A stretch of 64,000 nt of DNA from Rhodocollybia butyracea (taxonomy: Eukaryota; Basidiomycota; Agaricomycetes; Agaricales; Omphalotaceae), in the NCBI GenBank assembly GCA_015501585.1, contig JADNRY010000255.1, positions 1-64,000 on the forward strand, in the 5' to 3' direction. The notes under the pieces were generated by a model. The model did not search any database and was not told the DNA's origin. It saw nothing but the letters and a program-made list of their open reading frames with translations. Every line of letters begins with the position of its first letter. Positions within the stretch are counted from its first letter, which is position 1. Positions 42,158-54,480 of this stretch are shown here, one piece after another. The position numbers were made by a program, and so were the translations under genes.

Positions 42158-42480
42158 CCACGTCAAGTATGTACTGCTCCGTTCTTCTTTGTCGCTAACT
42201 AATGGTATTCCCGCTCTATAGACGTTGACTACGGCGGCACCGAAACTGCCTCAGCAATACGTCTAGTGTACAGCCTAGTGTACGAACCCCATCCCAAAGC
42301 CTCTAGGAGCTGTCTTCTCCCCCACCCACGGTGTTGAGATAACCACGCCAAGTATGTACCTCCCCGTATGTACTTCCCTGTTCTGCCTCCTCGCTGCTAA
42401 TGTATCTTATTCCAGCGCCATAGACATCAGCTACGATAGCACCGAAAGTGCCTCAGCACTACGTTTTGTACGACCCTCAG
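42158..42480. repeat. tandem duplication of an intron-exon unit (about 185 bp)
   Basis: AACCACGTCAAGTATGTAC (42158) and AACCACGCCAAGTATGTAC (42341) each begin a unit with a GTATGT-like donor, an intron ending in ATAG, and an exon with ACCGAAACTGCCTCAGCA or ACCGAAAGTGCCTCAGCA. The encoded peptides are TETASAIR and TESASALR. The duplication includes the splice sites. Confidence 0.6.
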
Positions 42481-44118
42481 CGTGTCCTCCTCTTCTCACT
42501 GCGTCGAACGTATCTCCTTCCCCCTCCCCTTTAATTTCCCTTAAACACGATACATCGCTTGTCGTGGCACAAGAAATCATGCATCTAGCGGTGAAGACGG
42601 AACAGGTATAATACCTCCACCTCACCATTCTGCCACTGCCGACCCCGCAGAGAACGTGGCCTCAATCCTTGGTGTTCTTCACCTGTGTCTTCACTATGAG
42701 AATCGGCTAAGGTGTTTCGAGTTGCACGTGTAGAGAAATGTGTATGCGGGAGAGAAAATTGCGATGAGGGAAAGTCCATTACAGGGCTGATTAATCGACT
42801 GCTGCTGATAGATCGGCCTCTTCGATACACCTCAACCCGTTCAACTTCCACTTGGTCTCCCCTCCGCTACATTCCTCCCGTTCAACAATCCTCTTCGCAA
42901 CCGAATCCAATCCTGTCAGTCTCAATTTCTGAGTGTTCCTCTACTCCTCCTTCCCATCCCATTCCTCGAAGGCCTCATATCCGAAGATAGCCTACAACTA
43001 AATCTCGCAGTGTTTTTCCCCGATGTTCAGGGACGAGTCCTAAGAATGTAGGCTCTCGTTTGTACTCTTAATATGCATCTTCGTATGGCGATGAAATACT
43101 CCATGTATCTGAGACGCTACCAGAGACGAAATAGAACTCGTCGTCAGCTAATGAATACTTCGCCCCCCTTGTCCGTAGCATCCGGTTTCTTTCGCAGTTA
43201 ACCGCGATTGAGAACACAGACAAGGACAAGATGCATCCCTACATTCCCCTTGGCAATCCCCCTGATCTATCTGATGAATCCCACCATCTAGTCTTGTTTC
43301 ACTGAATCATACTAATCCATTCTTTTTCTGTTTTCTCAATCTTGTTTAAATAAACGAAGGGAATTCTGTGTCCAGGTATGCTCTGATTTAGCTGTGTTTT
43401 TTTCCCTCTTTTGTGCTGCAAGCTCTATGTTAGACATTACTCGTATTCTTTTTTGACGATTTACACATGTATTACCGGTAAATACCCAATTAAGGCCAAT
43501 GACTCGAACAATCGACGATGCGCGATTTGGTGAGCCTGTTAATCATCGATGAGACGAGAACAGCCGAGCCACTCATAGAGTGTAAGACGCTGGATAATGG
43601 TACGATATGTCAGCACGGCGCCCATGATAACAATCCAATGGCCAGCCAGACCGACAAGGAAAGCTGGACAGCATGATGCACCACATGTTTTTGAACATTG
43701 CGTTGCAGCATCCAAGTTAATTTGCAGCCTCTTGTCACACCTCAGATTGACTGATTTTATATATAAATGCAGAACAAATGGATATCAATATCATGGTAAC
43801 AAAAGAGCATACAGGATTGAACAGTACACTGGAGATGCAGTGTGTCATGTGCAAGGCAGATCAAGACTGTAAAAGCAGGTATTGAGTCGGTAGATAATAA
43901 GCAAGATGGATATTTATTAGATTATTTGAACTGGATTGGCAGCACAACCCAACAATCGAACAAGCAAGCAATGAGCGCAACGGAGGAGGCAAGACACATG
44001 TCAAAAGACCTCAATATGTACCTTTTGAGGCAGACTGATCGAGTCCAGGTCCTAAAATTACAATCAGTTTAACAGTAGCTCCCAGAACATAACCCAAAAA
44101 GAACTGAAAACCAAAGAC
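42481..44118. other. no supported gene
   Basis: Short open frames on both strands lack recognisable content. Nothing else is seen before the 3' end of the DUF6534-type gene. Confidence 0.35.
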
Positions 44119-46435
44119 TCAGAATTTGAGAATATAGATCACACGTACCACATGCAAAAGATTCACAGACAATTCTTCAAGCTCATACTCCTCCTCTACT
44201 GAATGCGAATTCTTTGAACTGGTTTGTCGACCATAGTCTTGAGACCTGACTTCCCTAGCAATCTGAACAGAAAGGCGGGCGGGGATGGTGTTGTCTTCAG
44301 GTTTGCGCTGTAGAATTGTGGAATTAGTGAATTGCAGTTCATTCGTAACAGAGAAGCAACGGAGTAGGAGCAATTGAGGAGTAACAGGTACAGATGACCG
44401 GAGAAGCGGATATGGACGGGCGCGGGAACATAACTACATCTTTGCATACCTTTGACGACCAGGACAAAAACGATGTTGGTTTCGTAATGCTCCTGAACGA
44501 AAAAGAGAAGTTTCCACCGATGGTAGTATGTATATTATCGCCACGGTCACGGATTGATTTGCGAGCGTTGAGAGTAGCGAGCAGGGAGTTAGTGTAGACT
44601 TTTGAACCATAACAAATAGATAAATCATACATATGGTCAGTTTGGTTAAACGCAAGAAGATGAGAATGACTTACGGCGACCCATGCAGAAGAAGAATGCA
44701 ATGTAGATAAATGTGTTTGGGGCAGCGACGATCTGCAAAAATCAAATAAATAGAAAACAAAGGCGCAAGCTTGAGATGGGAGTAGTCACTGATACCAAAG
44801 ATGCCACAGCACACAAACTAGCAAATGAAGGTAAGTCACTGGCTTTGAGGACATAAGCTACAGCTTACCTCGTCAGCATACCAGTGTTAACTGCATAGAG
44901 AGTCTACAATCTTGAATCAGCAACCCAACGAACATAGTATGATACCTGAGATGGTAGAGCACACCAGCGTGTTCAACATCGAATCAGACCTGGAATCAAT
45001 CCAGCAATAGTCAGTACACCCTCATAAGTCCAAGAAAGGAAGAAAACTTGCCCCCGGAACCCGGTCTTGGATTTCTGCAACAAGAACGACAAAAATACCG
45101 GCTATGAGGATGTCACCAGCAGCAGCGAGAGCGTTGACAGTTATCGAGAGTCCCTGGGGTAGGTAAGTATCAGTGATCGAACATACACCATATAAGAGCG
45201 CCATACCTTCAAATCACTGGCTAGCTCCTCGAAAGTACGCACACGAACTAGCCTAGTTTGCTTTAGTGCGGTTTTGATTTACCAGGTGGTAGGTACATAC
45301 GCGATGATCCCAAACGCTCCATTGAGTAAAAGATAATATCAGAGACATGAAGGGTGGACTTTCTGAGAAGAACAGATGTACCAGTAACACAGCCTGAGAG
45401 CAGTACGTTGAAAGGGTGCGGGCAAAGAATAGACGCAGTAGACTCACCAAATTCTCCGACAATGAACACAGACTATGCATACATTAGCTCCACGCAATAG
45501 ATCCTCATATCGGGTAAAATAACCCACCACTATTCCGGTGGCCCAGATATTGAAGTTGCTCACTGTTGAGAGCATCAGCGCTCAAACTGCGTTCAAAAAC
45601 GACTAAAATACTCACGTCTCCAAATTCGCCAGTTCAGAAAGCTAGGTAGACGTTGTAACATTGCGTAAGTAGTGTATACTTAGCGCAGACAACCGACCTA
45701 ACGAAAGACACAAGGCAAACTAACCTTTGGATGCATACAGCGATGAATCCCTGGACGAAACAAAATTTTAGTTAGTGAGGCGAGACGGTCTAACGAGTGC
45801 TACTCATGTTGACGAGTACTTCAGCCTTGAAGCAACTGGTTAGCGTGGTGTTGCAGAGAAGTGAACAGAGTGCATACCAAGAGACTCCTGGGCTTTTTAG
45901 TACCTTTCAAAGATGGGGAAATTAGATAGGGACACACCATACAACCAGTGAGAGGCTGGCAGGATTATAGTAGTTTTTGACAAGATACCAGTAAACTTTG
46001 AGGAGACGACGGGTGAAACAAGGACGGTATGAGCTCGAGTGGAGATAAATGAGTTGGTACACACACCAGTGTGTAAGATTAAGATCTGATGCACTACGTC
46101 AAAGAAGACAACTAATCCAACCTATACAAAGGAAAAAGAAAGAAAAGTTTTCTGTCAAAACACGAAAAAGCACAGAAGACAACTAGAGCTCACTACTACA
46201 CGAACGATCAGCTGATCATTATTTTCTTGGAAGTAAATGTGGGCTTGAAAAACAGAGACTGCAAGCTGGTGAATATCCCGCTTGGATACGATGGTAATCC
46301 GCACGAACAACCGAGGAGAAAGCCAGCTACGGACACGCCAACGAACGCTGCACCAAACCTTCAGAAGAAATAAATCAAACCAGAGCAGAACAAAAAAGTC
46401 ACAGCGTACGTCTTGTCGAGTTCAGGACTAGACAT
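44119..46435 (-). CDS. DUF6534-domain integral membrane protein (multi-exon)
   Basis: Starts MSSPELDKT at 46435 (exon 46410-46435), followed by FGAAFVGVSVAGFLL, VFQAHIYFQENNDQLIV, FFDVVHQILILHT, WYLVKNYYNPASLSL, FKAEVLVN, NWRIWR, SNFNIWATGIVV, GLSITVNALAAAGDILIAG, SDSMLNTLV, CAVNTGML, LCAVASLVS, IVAAPNTFIYIAFFFCMGR and VYTNSLLATLNARKSIRDRG, then a hydrophilic tail with LSVQIAREVRSQDYGRQ. These islands match the seven-helix DUF6534 family of basidiomycetes in the correct order, ending with the family hallmark TNSLLATLNAR. Each is bounded by plausible GT...AG introns of about 45-70 bp. No break was seen, so the gene may be functional. Its role is not known; the family is multi-copy in mushrooms. 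The last exon may end at 44119 or splice further. Confidence 0.75.
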
Positions 46436-47375
46436 TTTGAGCGAAGAGCAAAGAAGTGCGAGAAAAAGAGCGCGTTGTTTCGCTTGTAAGATGTATAGAG
46501 AAGCGGTACGTATACAAGGGCCAAGTGAAATCTTGATACGGTTCCCACGGAGGGGGTGCGCTTGAGCTTCTGGGATTTAATTAAAGTCTAGAAATCCCAG
46601 AACATCCAGTATTTCTCTTTTCCGATGTACGCATATCATAGACCTAGAGCTCTCAAAGTTGCTCCACTTCGAACTCTTAGGACCATGCCAAGTAGCTCAC
46701 TTCCTTCCCAGAGTAGATGGTGTATATATGTACCTACACCGGAGTAATCTCTGGGTCTGGCGTTCAACTCTTGGACCATGCCATGTAATAAATCCTTCCT
46801 TTCAGCGGCGACTCGGAAGCTTAAGCTCTGAGCTTGATAGGTTTTATGCTAAAAATTATCCTTGCAGGCATGAATACATATGGAGATAGCGTTGACAGGC
46901 CCATCGATGTGGTACGCGCTTCGGTAATTTAGTATCTTGTTATTGACCCTCATACCCCTCTGCTATCGGATGTGCAGTCAGCAGATGCGAAGAAAAAAAC
47001 GCGCTCTGAATATGTTGCACATGATGCGTAGCTACATTGATGGAATAGCCTTTACGCGAAAGTTTTGAAAAGCACCTTCGGAAACCTAGCCAACGCACGC
47101 CAATTGAACACGAGCGCATCAGCCTTGTAGAGGAACCGAAACTTTGACTTGCACGCTCTGCACAACATGTGCAATTTGACTAGTACTTATTACAGGTTAT
47201 GTAGTAATTATTGTACTTTACTTGAGTAATACTCCGAACTCACACCAGACATTGGCGCGGTAAACCCATGCATCAGAGAACAGATGACAAGAGAATTCCG
47301 GTGGAAGCTGAGCATATTTATATCAAGAGGGAGAATTGACGACCAGGGTTCAACATTCAACGTTCAACGTTAATC
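46436..47375. other. intergenic, promoter side of the DUF6534 gene
   Basis: No supported gene. A GTTCAACATTCAACGTTCAA cluster lies at 47347-47372, directly before the ATG at 47376. Confidence 0.35.
47347..47372. repeat. GTTCAACGTT repeat cluster
   Basis: Four tandem GTTCAAC-like units directly upstream of the small ORF at 47376. Confidence 0.55.
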
Positions 47376-47870
47376 ATGATGGACGTCAATGTCGATGAAG
47401 TTATGAACCATTTGGTGGCAAGCAAGTGCGCCAGCTTCGTCGGGCCGGCCGCCGTTTTGACTGAGCGCTTAAATCAAATTTTCCATACCGCGTTCATGAT
47501 CATAAGTGCTGGCGCTCTGCAACAAGGTCAGATAACGAAGTGCACCTGTGGCAAAGAAGTTCAAAGTGCGTTCGGAATTTTTTTACCAGAACATTTATTA
47601 ACACCAGCACAGTATAATTCGTTCATCTGCTTTGTCCACGAAGATCTCGAGCGTGAAACCGCTGCTCGTTACGCATGTCCTAATAGTAACGCCTTTACTC
47701 TGAGGACACACAATCCTATTTCTATGAGGCCTTGTTGCGCTAGCAACAACTCAACTTGTCTCTCAACTTCATCAAACTTTCACAAAAACAGCGCCGTTGT
47801 CTTCGAGTTTACCACTTTTGTTACACAATTGGCACGAAGTTTCGGATCCATTGGGTTATATGAAGGTTGA
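47376..47870 (+). CDS. small hypothetical protein (164 aa), Cys-containing
   Basis: A single open frame with ATGATGG start. It contains ITKCTCGKEVQSAFGIFLPE and a second cysteine group (RPCCASNNSTC). It has no signal peptide and no family I recognise. The compositional bias towards Ser/Asn in the last third suggests decay or a disordered tail. Support is length only. Confidence 0.3.
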   Translation: MMDVNVDEVMNHLVASKCASFVGPAAVLTERLNQIFHTAFMIISAGALQQGQITKCTCGKEVQSAFGIFLPEHLLTPAQYNSFICFVHEDLERETAARYACPNSNAFTLRTHNPISMRPCCASNNSTCLSTSSNFHKNSAVVFEFTTFVTQLARSFGSIGLYEG

Positions 47871-48557
47871 AATTTGAAAGCTTTACTCGAGTGCATTAGC
47901 AGCCATGAGTTGTACTTGATAATCCACTTAACTTTTTGGTTAGTCTACTGCCCAGGATCTACGTGTACGAGCCAGCTTATCCAGACTACTTGATCGGCTA
48001 CTCCAGCTCGCTGTACGGTCCGTTTCCACCCTCTGTTCTCTCATCGACGCTGTTTGCTGTTCTCCGGGTCCCTTCCACAGATTGGACTTTACTGGAACAA
48101 ACATAGCTCGTTTTTCGAAAAACACTATCAAGGTGTCTTCCCGAGATACAGAGGGCGCTTGCGATTGGTTCTACGAAAGTTCGTGCGCTGTAGTACTTGT
48201 GGCTGAAGATCTTGAGCGTATCGATGATGCTGCTGCTCAGTGTTTCGTCTCGACTTGCAAGGTACATAGTACCACCCTCATTTTTCACCTCTTGTACATA
48301 ATACAGGTCCACAGGAAGCGCTCCAAACGACTTGTGAACGTGGTGTCATCTAGAACCCCGATGCGAAGATCTCCATCAGTCATGTATGTACCTGTTGTTT
48401 TACATGATAGACCGCCAAGCGGTGCAAGTTGCTGGGGAATGGTGATGAGCCCTGCTTTTCGCGCGTCCTTGGTTTGGAAGATTTTTGTTAAGCAAGGTCT
48501 GAGCCCCCGAAAGATACATTTGTCGTCTTCTTCTGGTTTTCCTTCATTATTCACAGA
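47871..48557. other. possible upstream part of the LINE fragment
   Basis: Frames on both strands (plus 48082-48557, minus 48285-48671) have mixed content and no motif. The region may be a decayed upstream portion of the LINE ORF at 48558. Confidence 0.25.
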
Positions 48558-49115
48558 GTGAAATCGTCTTGTGCGGACTCTTTGACTGCGGATGTGCAGG
48601 AGTTCGTCCGTGCACATTTGTTGAAAAATCGGGTGGAATATAATAGCCATGGGTTCATTGTGAAACATCAAGCAACAGTACTTCTGCGGGAATACTTACA
48701 GATTATCACGGTCCCGAAACATCGTCATGCCTTTACCCGTTTGGTGATGTCTTCTCATCCTTTGGCAGTGGAATTGCTCCGCTATTCGGAACGAGGCCGT
48801 CCGCACATCCCGCGGGAATGGAGATTGTGTCGTTTTTGTTTCGGGGCAGTGGAAGATGAAGTCCATGCACTACTGGACTGTGTGGTTAAGGCGGATCTTG
48901 TGCATCTCAGACTTCGGTATTTCATGGAGATGGATGTATTGGTTCCAGGATTGTCGACCTTTCGCTTGGATTCTTCATCTTACATATTTCTATGTAGGAT
49001 CTTGTTTGATTCTCGTATTCTCACTCCTACAGCTAAGTATATCTTTGATGTTCTGGCACTATTTTCAAGTTGTGATCCATACATCCCACATCCTGCTTTG
49101 TATTCCAATGTGTAG
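48558..49115 (+). CDS. C-terminal fragment of a non-LTR reverse transcriptase ORF
   Basis: The frame contains VPKHRHAFTRLVMSSHPLAV, then ERGRPHIPREWRLCRFC and AVEDEVHALLDC, a C-x2-C-x8-H-x4-C zinc knuckle of the type found after the reverse transcriptase domain in many basidiomycete LINE-like proteins. It ends about 80 residues later. No reverse transcriptase motifs remain upstream. It differs from the Tad1-like LINE at 6054, so it is a second, older LINE lineage. Confidence 0.55.
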   Translation: MKSSCADSLTADVQEFVRAHLLKNRVEYNSHGFIVKHQATVLLREYLQIITVPKHRHAFTRLVMSSHPLAVELLRYSERGRPHIPREWRLCRFCFGAVEDEVHALLDCVVKADLVHLRLRYFMEMDVLVPGLSTFRLDSSSYIFLCRILFDSRILTPTAKYIFDVLALFSSCDPYIPHPALYSNV

Positions 49116-50960
49116 CGGGTTCTTTCTATCTATCGTCCTTGTATTTATTATCTTTGATGTATCACAAAATGTGGGATCTAGTGCCTTCTTTTTAGGTTGT
49201 GCGTAGTCTCGACGTTTGTGCGACGGCACTTGTGTGTGCTGGTCACAGCATTGTAGAGGCTATGCATCCCAGGCATGTATTTGGCACGATACATGTTGCT
49301 GGGGCCCCGGCAGTTCCGAAATGGGACCACGTCGGTTATACTACCTACCTACCTACCTTCATGCAGGTTATATTGAAATTCGCAGAGAAATGGATCCATT
49401 AGTGAAGCAGGTAGGGGTTATCGGCAGAAACGGGCCTTCCACAGGCAATGAACTTAGCATCTTTGTCCTGTACAAGGTGGAAATTTCAACTGCTGCTTAC
49501 GATGATTGGGCTTGTGGTGGGTTTCAAGTGAAAAAGATATTCCGTGAATGAATAATGGGAAGGTCCATTGGTGTATAATCTTCTTCGTTGATGTTATCGG
49601 CCACTGGAAAGCCAAATGAGACACTTTACATAGAAGAATCGTCGCTGTTTCGTACCTGGAGGGCGAGAATCAAATGGACATTCTCCTCAGTATTTACAAC
49701 GCCCCATGGGTACAGGAACTTGAACATGATGCCTTCTTGAAGATTCTCTCACTTTTTGAGACCGAGAGATGTGACCTTTTCTGCGTCATACGTGGTGGCA
49801 ATTGCGGGGGCTGACAACGTTTAGTATACTAGAATGGATATCACACATGCATGCATGAACGCCGGCATACCTTGTAGAGCACCACGTTACGCATGCCGAG
49901 TTCAACTGCGATATCCCTAACTCACATGTTTCAGGAGTCATGTCGCTAGTTGAGACTGACTTGACGATCTTCGATAGACGTAAATGTGGTTTTGCGTAAC
50001 ACTCCCTGTTTAAAAACGTATAAGCTTCTAGCTGATGAGAGAGTTACCGGTTACCTAGGTGCAACTGCTCAGCATGGTAGGTTTCCTTTAGGAGTAGATC
50101 CTGTATCTTTTCGTGGCGCTTGACTGTCTGAAAATCCTTGCGCGGCATTTGGCTCAGTTTCCGTTGAACGCAGGGCATTTTGTTTAAGTATCCGGGAAGT
50201 TAATGGAGCCAAGTAGTGCCTATCGAATCATCAGAGATGGATCTGGTCTTGTCGCGAGAAGACCGCACAGAGTAGGTCACTTTGGTATGCTTTCAAATGA
50301 TCTTCCTCTCGCAGATACCTTAGTAACTGTGAGAAATCTATATTTACTACATTGAAACGTGAAGTCGCCACTTAGATATACACATTTCAGCAACATTAGC
50401 CACATTTGTAGCCCATTCCGGAGCGGATTGCGGGCCGCACCAGCGCTTCAGATTAATTTCGCTCAACGACAACTAAGAACTCAACGTTCAACCTGCACAT
50501 CTGATTCTTTGCCTCTCGCCCTTTTTTCTTACTTTTCCACAAACTCCAGAGAAAGTCTTTGCTCTCTCACCGCTGAAGCCTTTGGTACACATATCCAGAA
50601 AACCAATACTCGGACAACTACAAATTCAAGTTCTCCGTTTTACATTCTACCCAAGTTTCAGATGGAAAGCAAGAGGATAGGCTGATAGCTGGGCTAGAGG
50701 ATCTAGACAATGATTCTGGACTTTTGGCAACGATACGGCGGTGGGTGTTGGCAATAGCTGTTGGTGTGCAGTGACAACTTCTGGGTCGTCCTTCTTGAGC
50801 ACGATTTTGATGATATTTTTTCTTGTAGTAAACTTTAATATCGATGAAGGGCCCGTCGTAGATAGGGTTTAGCCAATGCTTTTTTTGTTTCGAAAAGAAC
50901 CGTTAGTCTCTCTGAGTCTCTCTCTCATGAAGCTATACGCTAACCTAGAGCGCTCCAGTA
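49116..50960. other. region of short relics without a supported gene
   Basis: A plus-strand frame at about 49370-49551 (GVIGRNGPSTGNELSIFVLY) looks protein-like but has no start or family. A GTTCAACG motif lies at 50479-50493. Nothing else is supported. Confidence 0.3.
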
Positions 50961-51064
50961 TTCAGCGCATTTCCTGATTCAACAAAGGCTTCCGGATCCG
51001 GATCCGTTCCTTCCGATTTCGCAGTGAGCAAGAAAAGACATAATGCGAGTACGGATGAACTCAT
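50945..51064 (-). CDS. possible short peptide with hydrophobic N-terminus (39 aa)
   Basis: An ATG at about 51064 begins MSSSVLALCLFLLTA, signal-peptide-like, followed by an acidic stretch (EGTDPDPEAFVESGNALNTG). It is very short, and no intron or family support exists. Confidence 0.15.
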   Translation of the reverse strand: MSSSVLALCLFLLTAKSEGTDPDPEAFVESGNALNTGAL

Positions 51065-51149
51065 GTATGTATTCTCGCATTTCAGGCAAAAGAGGGACTC
51101 ACATCTAAATGAGGTTGTGAACAGGTGAGGCAAGCTCCTTGAATTCCGA

Positions 51150-52560
51150 GAGACGACGCCGGCGAGTCCAATACACAGAGTTCAGTCATCCTCCCACTTT
51201 CAACACTTCCTCCTATTCCAAAAACGATTCCTCCGTGGATTCTTGCTCTCAGTGCCCTACAAAGGCATTAACTACTCCTTTTTCCCTAACCTTCGCTGTT
51301 ATCTCCGCCCTTCCCTCTACCGCAGGTAGAGGTCGTCCATCACAGCCTCTTTCCGTTCAAACACCAAGTCTCATTTTCCTTTTTATGCCTCGGTTCCGCG
51401 CAAAACTACTACTAAACAACCTATGAGAAACAGATCGGCGCAAACAATGGTAACGACCCCGAACTCGCTAGTCCTCCCGTTCCGCGAAAAAAAAAAGACG
51501 GTTCGTTGCGCAAGGCGTCGTCTGTTTGATGTACTTCCGCTGCAGAAAGATGCGCATGGTGATGTCGGAGACAGTGGAATATCATGGCATTTCCTAGATT
51601 ATTCAAGTTCGAGTTCGAGGATGAGATGGAGGGTGATGATTCTCTTGCGCCAGTTAATCTTGAGTTCAATTCGAGTTCGGTGAGGACGATGAGTCGCGAT
51701 GGATCCGCCAATCGAACGAGAGTAGGCAGTCGTTTTTGTTGGCCAGTCGTGAGAGCGAAGGAGAAGGGCCTGGGCTTGTTGGCAATAGGAAAGGCAGAGG
51801 AAAGTCTGTTGTCGTTGACGTTGTCGGCGTCCTCAGCGCGGCTTTAGCTGGGAAAGCCGCTAGGGAAGGATGCTACACAGGGTGAGTGCTTCTAAGAATA
51901 TTGGCTCCCGGGAGACGAAGGCCTCGATCACGAACAATCGCGAACAATCGCGAACAGGACAACGATGAAAACAATAAATCCAATAGCCTCCCTACTCTCG
52001 ACATCTCTAATTCTGATTCCTTCGTGGATTCGCGTTCATGTGCTGCCCTACTTTAACTACTCCTTCCACCCTTACCTCCGCCTGTTCTTCCCTTATCTCT
52101 GCTCTTCCCTCTACACCCCCCTCTACTGCTATCGACGGGCGCACAGACTGGCTCGAGGGAGGGGTATCATACTGCTGCCACCAGTGCTGCAGATTGACGA
52201 ATAGAGTGCATATGAAGTGTACAAATGCAGGTATCAAGTGTAAAATCAAGTATTGTATATGATGTGTCAACCAGCGGCGACTCTATCTTTTCTTTTTACT
52301 TATCCGGCCTTCACAGATGTCCTTAGGTGGAATTCGACACCTCACGAAGAGATTTACATGCCCCTGATGCGAAGGCATGTGTAGTTGTGATCTTTGCTGC
52401 AAGAAATGTATCTTTCTACCAAGTTCCTCTTTGACGAGTGGCTACGTCGACAAATGCGAAAGGGACAGGGAAGGAGAAGTTTGGTCCTACGTTGTCGGTG
52501 TCGATGTTGGTATCCCGCTCCCCGTCCCCGTCCGGTCTTGGATTGTTGTTCTCAATACCT
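51150..52560. repeat. duplicated low-complexity segment (two copies, direct)
   Basis: The segment 51190-51350 resembles 52000-52150 (shared peptides ND/SDS-VDS and LTTP with ISALPST), and 51740-51830 resembles 52450-52520 (shared NRKGRGKS / NAKGTGKE). A decamer ATCGCGAACA is repeated three times at about 51933-51960 between them. The unit is about 850 bp. It may derive from a Ser/Pro/Thr-rich gene; both copies are broken. Confidence 0.4.
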
Positions 52561-52884
52561 GTTTCTCTTCTCTGCTTAACATTGCCATGCTATATTTATC
52601 GCCTATACTTTAGCCCTCTTGCGAATGAACATTTGTATTTAGGTGTAAAGTTTGTCATGACATCCATTGCATTATTCCTAAGGAATCAACGAACATTGTT
52701 AGGTATTCATATCAGCTATATACAAGGTATGTATATACTTTACAGCCTACTGGGCATAAGACGAACTACTCAAAGCCGAGTGTTTTTACAGACATTTGAA
52801 TAACAACCATCATCCCGCCCCCCTCGATAGGCCCCAGCGAATGATAGACACCGGAAGCTTCCACTTCCGATCGATACAGGAATG
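52561..52884. other. no supported gene
   Basis: 3' flank of the F-box gene; nothing recognised. Confidence 0.3.
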
Positions 52885-54480
52885 TCATTGTGAACAGTCA
52901 ACCTCAAATGCAGATGTTCCTACTGCATGGAGCTGGACAGGACTCCATCGAGATTGGATCATCTCCACAACTGACAGGTTTCTAAAAACCAGTGTAGCAA
53001 GATTCAACAGCCTTAGGGAACGCAGTCGTGGGATGATACGGGTTCCGTGCGGAAGCAGAGGGCTGGTGCGATGTGCATGGAGGCTGTCTACAAATTCAGA
53101 TGATATGGGACTGCGTATTGGGGATATACCGTAGTGGTCAATAGTGAAATCTTGGAGAGTGGGGAGAAGGACAAGGATTCCAACAAGGTCGACATCGGGG
53201 ATGGATAAGCGTTGAATGGAAAATGTGGTCAGTTGAAAAGATGACTGTAGAACAAACACCCTGAAAGGCCACCAGTTCATCCACCTCATCTCTTCGACAT
53301 CTGGTTCATATGAATCATCTCAATCATCTCAATCATCTAGTAGTTGTCCTCAAAATATACTCCATCGCTGTCAGTTGGCCCAGACCCAGGTTTTTCGTAA
53401 GCCAAATGGAGCACCTTCCACGAGGGAAGCCTGAGGATGGGAAATACTGGGGAACCGTATGAATCTGGCCATTCATCATGATGGCCTACAGTCAATATTT
53501 CTAGCTTGGAAGAGTAGGCGATTGGTGTGAGTGCTACAACATCGCCATAAAGCAAAGATTCTGTTAGACCTAGAGAAAAAAAGTTGGGGAATTTATCAAA
53601 TACGTCCTGGATGTTAATTCGATTATAGTTATCGACGTTCCTGCGAGATATAACGAAGCGACCTGGAAGATTCAGCATTTGGAGATTTGGTGCTGTATTG
53701 ATAAATGGAACGAGATCCCCATTGAGATCCCTATTAACTTCAGATCCAAGCATGCACAGCTTCCTCAGAACAGGGAATGAAACTGACGGAATACCAGCAC
53801 GGTCCAGAAGGACTCCAATGCCATAGTCCTCACAATAAAAGGACAGGCACTGCCAGTGGACTATCCGCCCAAAAAATTGCTTCAACAGTGGGTGAAGTGC
53901 ACTTTCATCAGTCAAAGCATTTGCGACTAGATCAAGGTTGAGCGTCATTGGATTGCGTTAGGACCGATCGAGGAAATGAGACAGGAGAACAAATATCCCC
54001 GTATCCTCATATTCCCAGTTGTCATCTTCCTGGACCTCCCAATATAACGATATTCGGGACCATATCACAGGTGTAGAAAGTGCATTTTTGCCGCCAACGC
54101 GAGCAGACAGAGCTAACGACCATTGCAGGTTTACTCCTGATAGCCTGAGCATCGGGCGTAGGCTGCCTACATCTGAGATCAACAGCCCGAAAGCTGTTCA
54201 TATCGCAGCAATCGTCAAGAATTTGTCGTAAAATCTCATTGGGAATTTTGTGAAATGGTGGATCGAGAGACTGTAGTTGAGCCGCATAGCGCTCCAAGCA
54301 TCCCTTTTCATTTCGAAGGCGGCAGATTTCTGCTTCATAGACCTCAAGGTCTAGTTTGATGTTTCGGAGAACCGAGGCGACTTCTGGTTGAAAATACGCA
54401 GGACCAGATCTTGTCTGAATTTTGTCGCCAGTTACACGAGGAATGAAGGTGTTTCCACCGCAAGTAGAACAGAGAGGCAT
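52885..54480 (-). pseudogene. F-box protein with LRR-like region, broken
   Basis: The N-terminal frame from ATG 54480 has a short zinc-ribbon-like start (LCSTCGG), a coiled coil (LDLEVYEAEICRLRNEKG) and an F-box core: PPFHKIPNEILRQILDDCCD, followed by VVSSVCSRWRQ and, one frame over, STPVIWSRISLYW. The rest is LRR-like (FPVLRKLCMLGSE, APNLQMLNLPG). F-box proteins link substrates to SCF ubiquitin ligases, and this layout is very common in Agaricomycetes. Three breaks are visible: a single extra base in an A5 run (54085-54089), an in-frame TAA at 53958-53960 where CAA would read on, and a stop at 53337-53339 beside a 9-bp triplicate (ATGATTGAG). The first two are each one base from an open frame and could be sequencing errors. 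Confidence 0.7.

Noticed and set aside
48285..48671. Minus-strand 128-codon frame overlapping the LINE fragment
   Set aside because: It runs against the zinc-knuckle frame and has no recognisable content.
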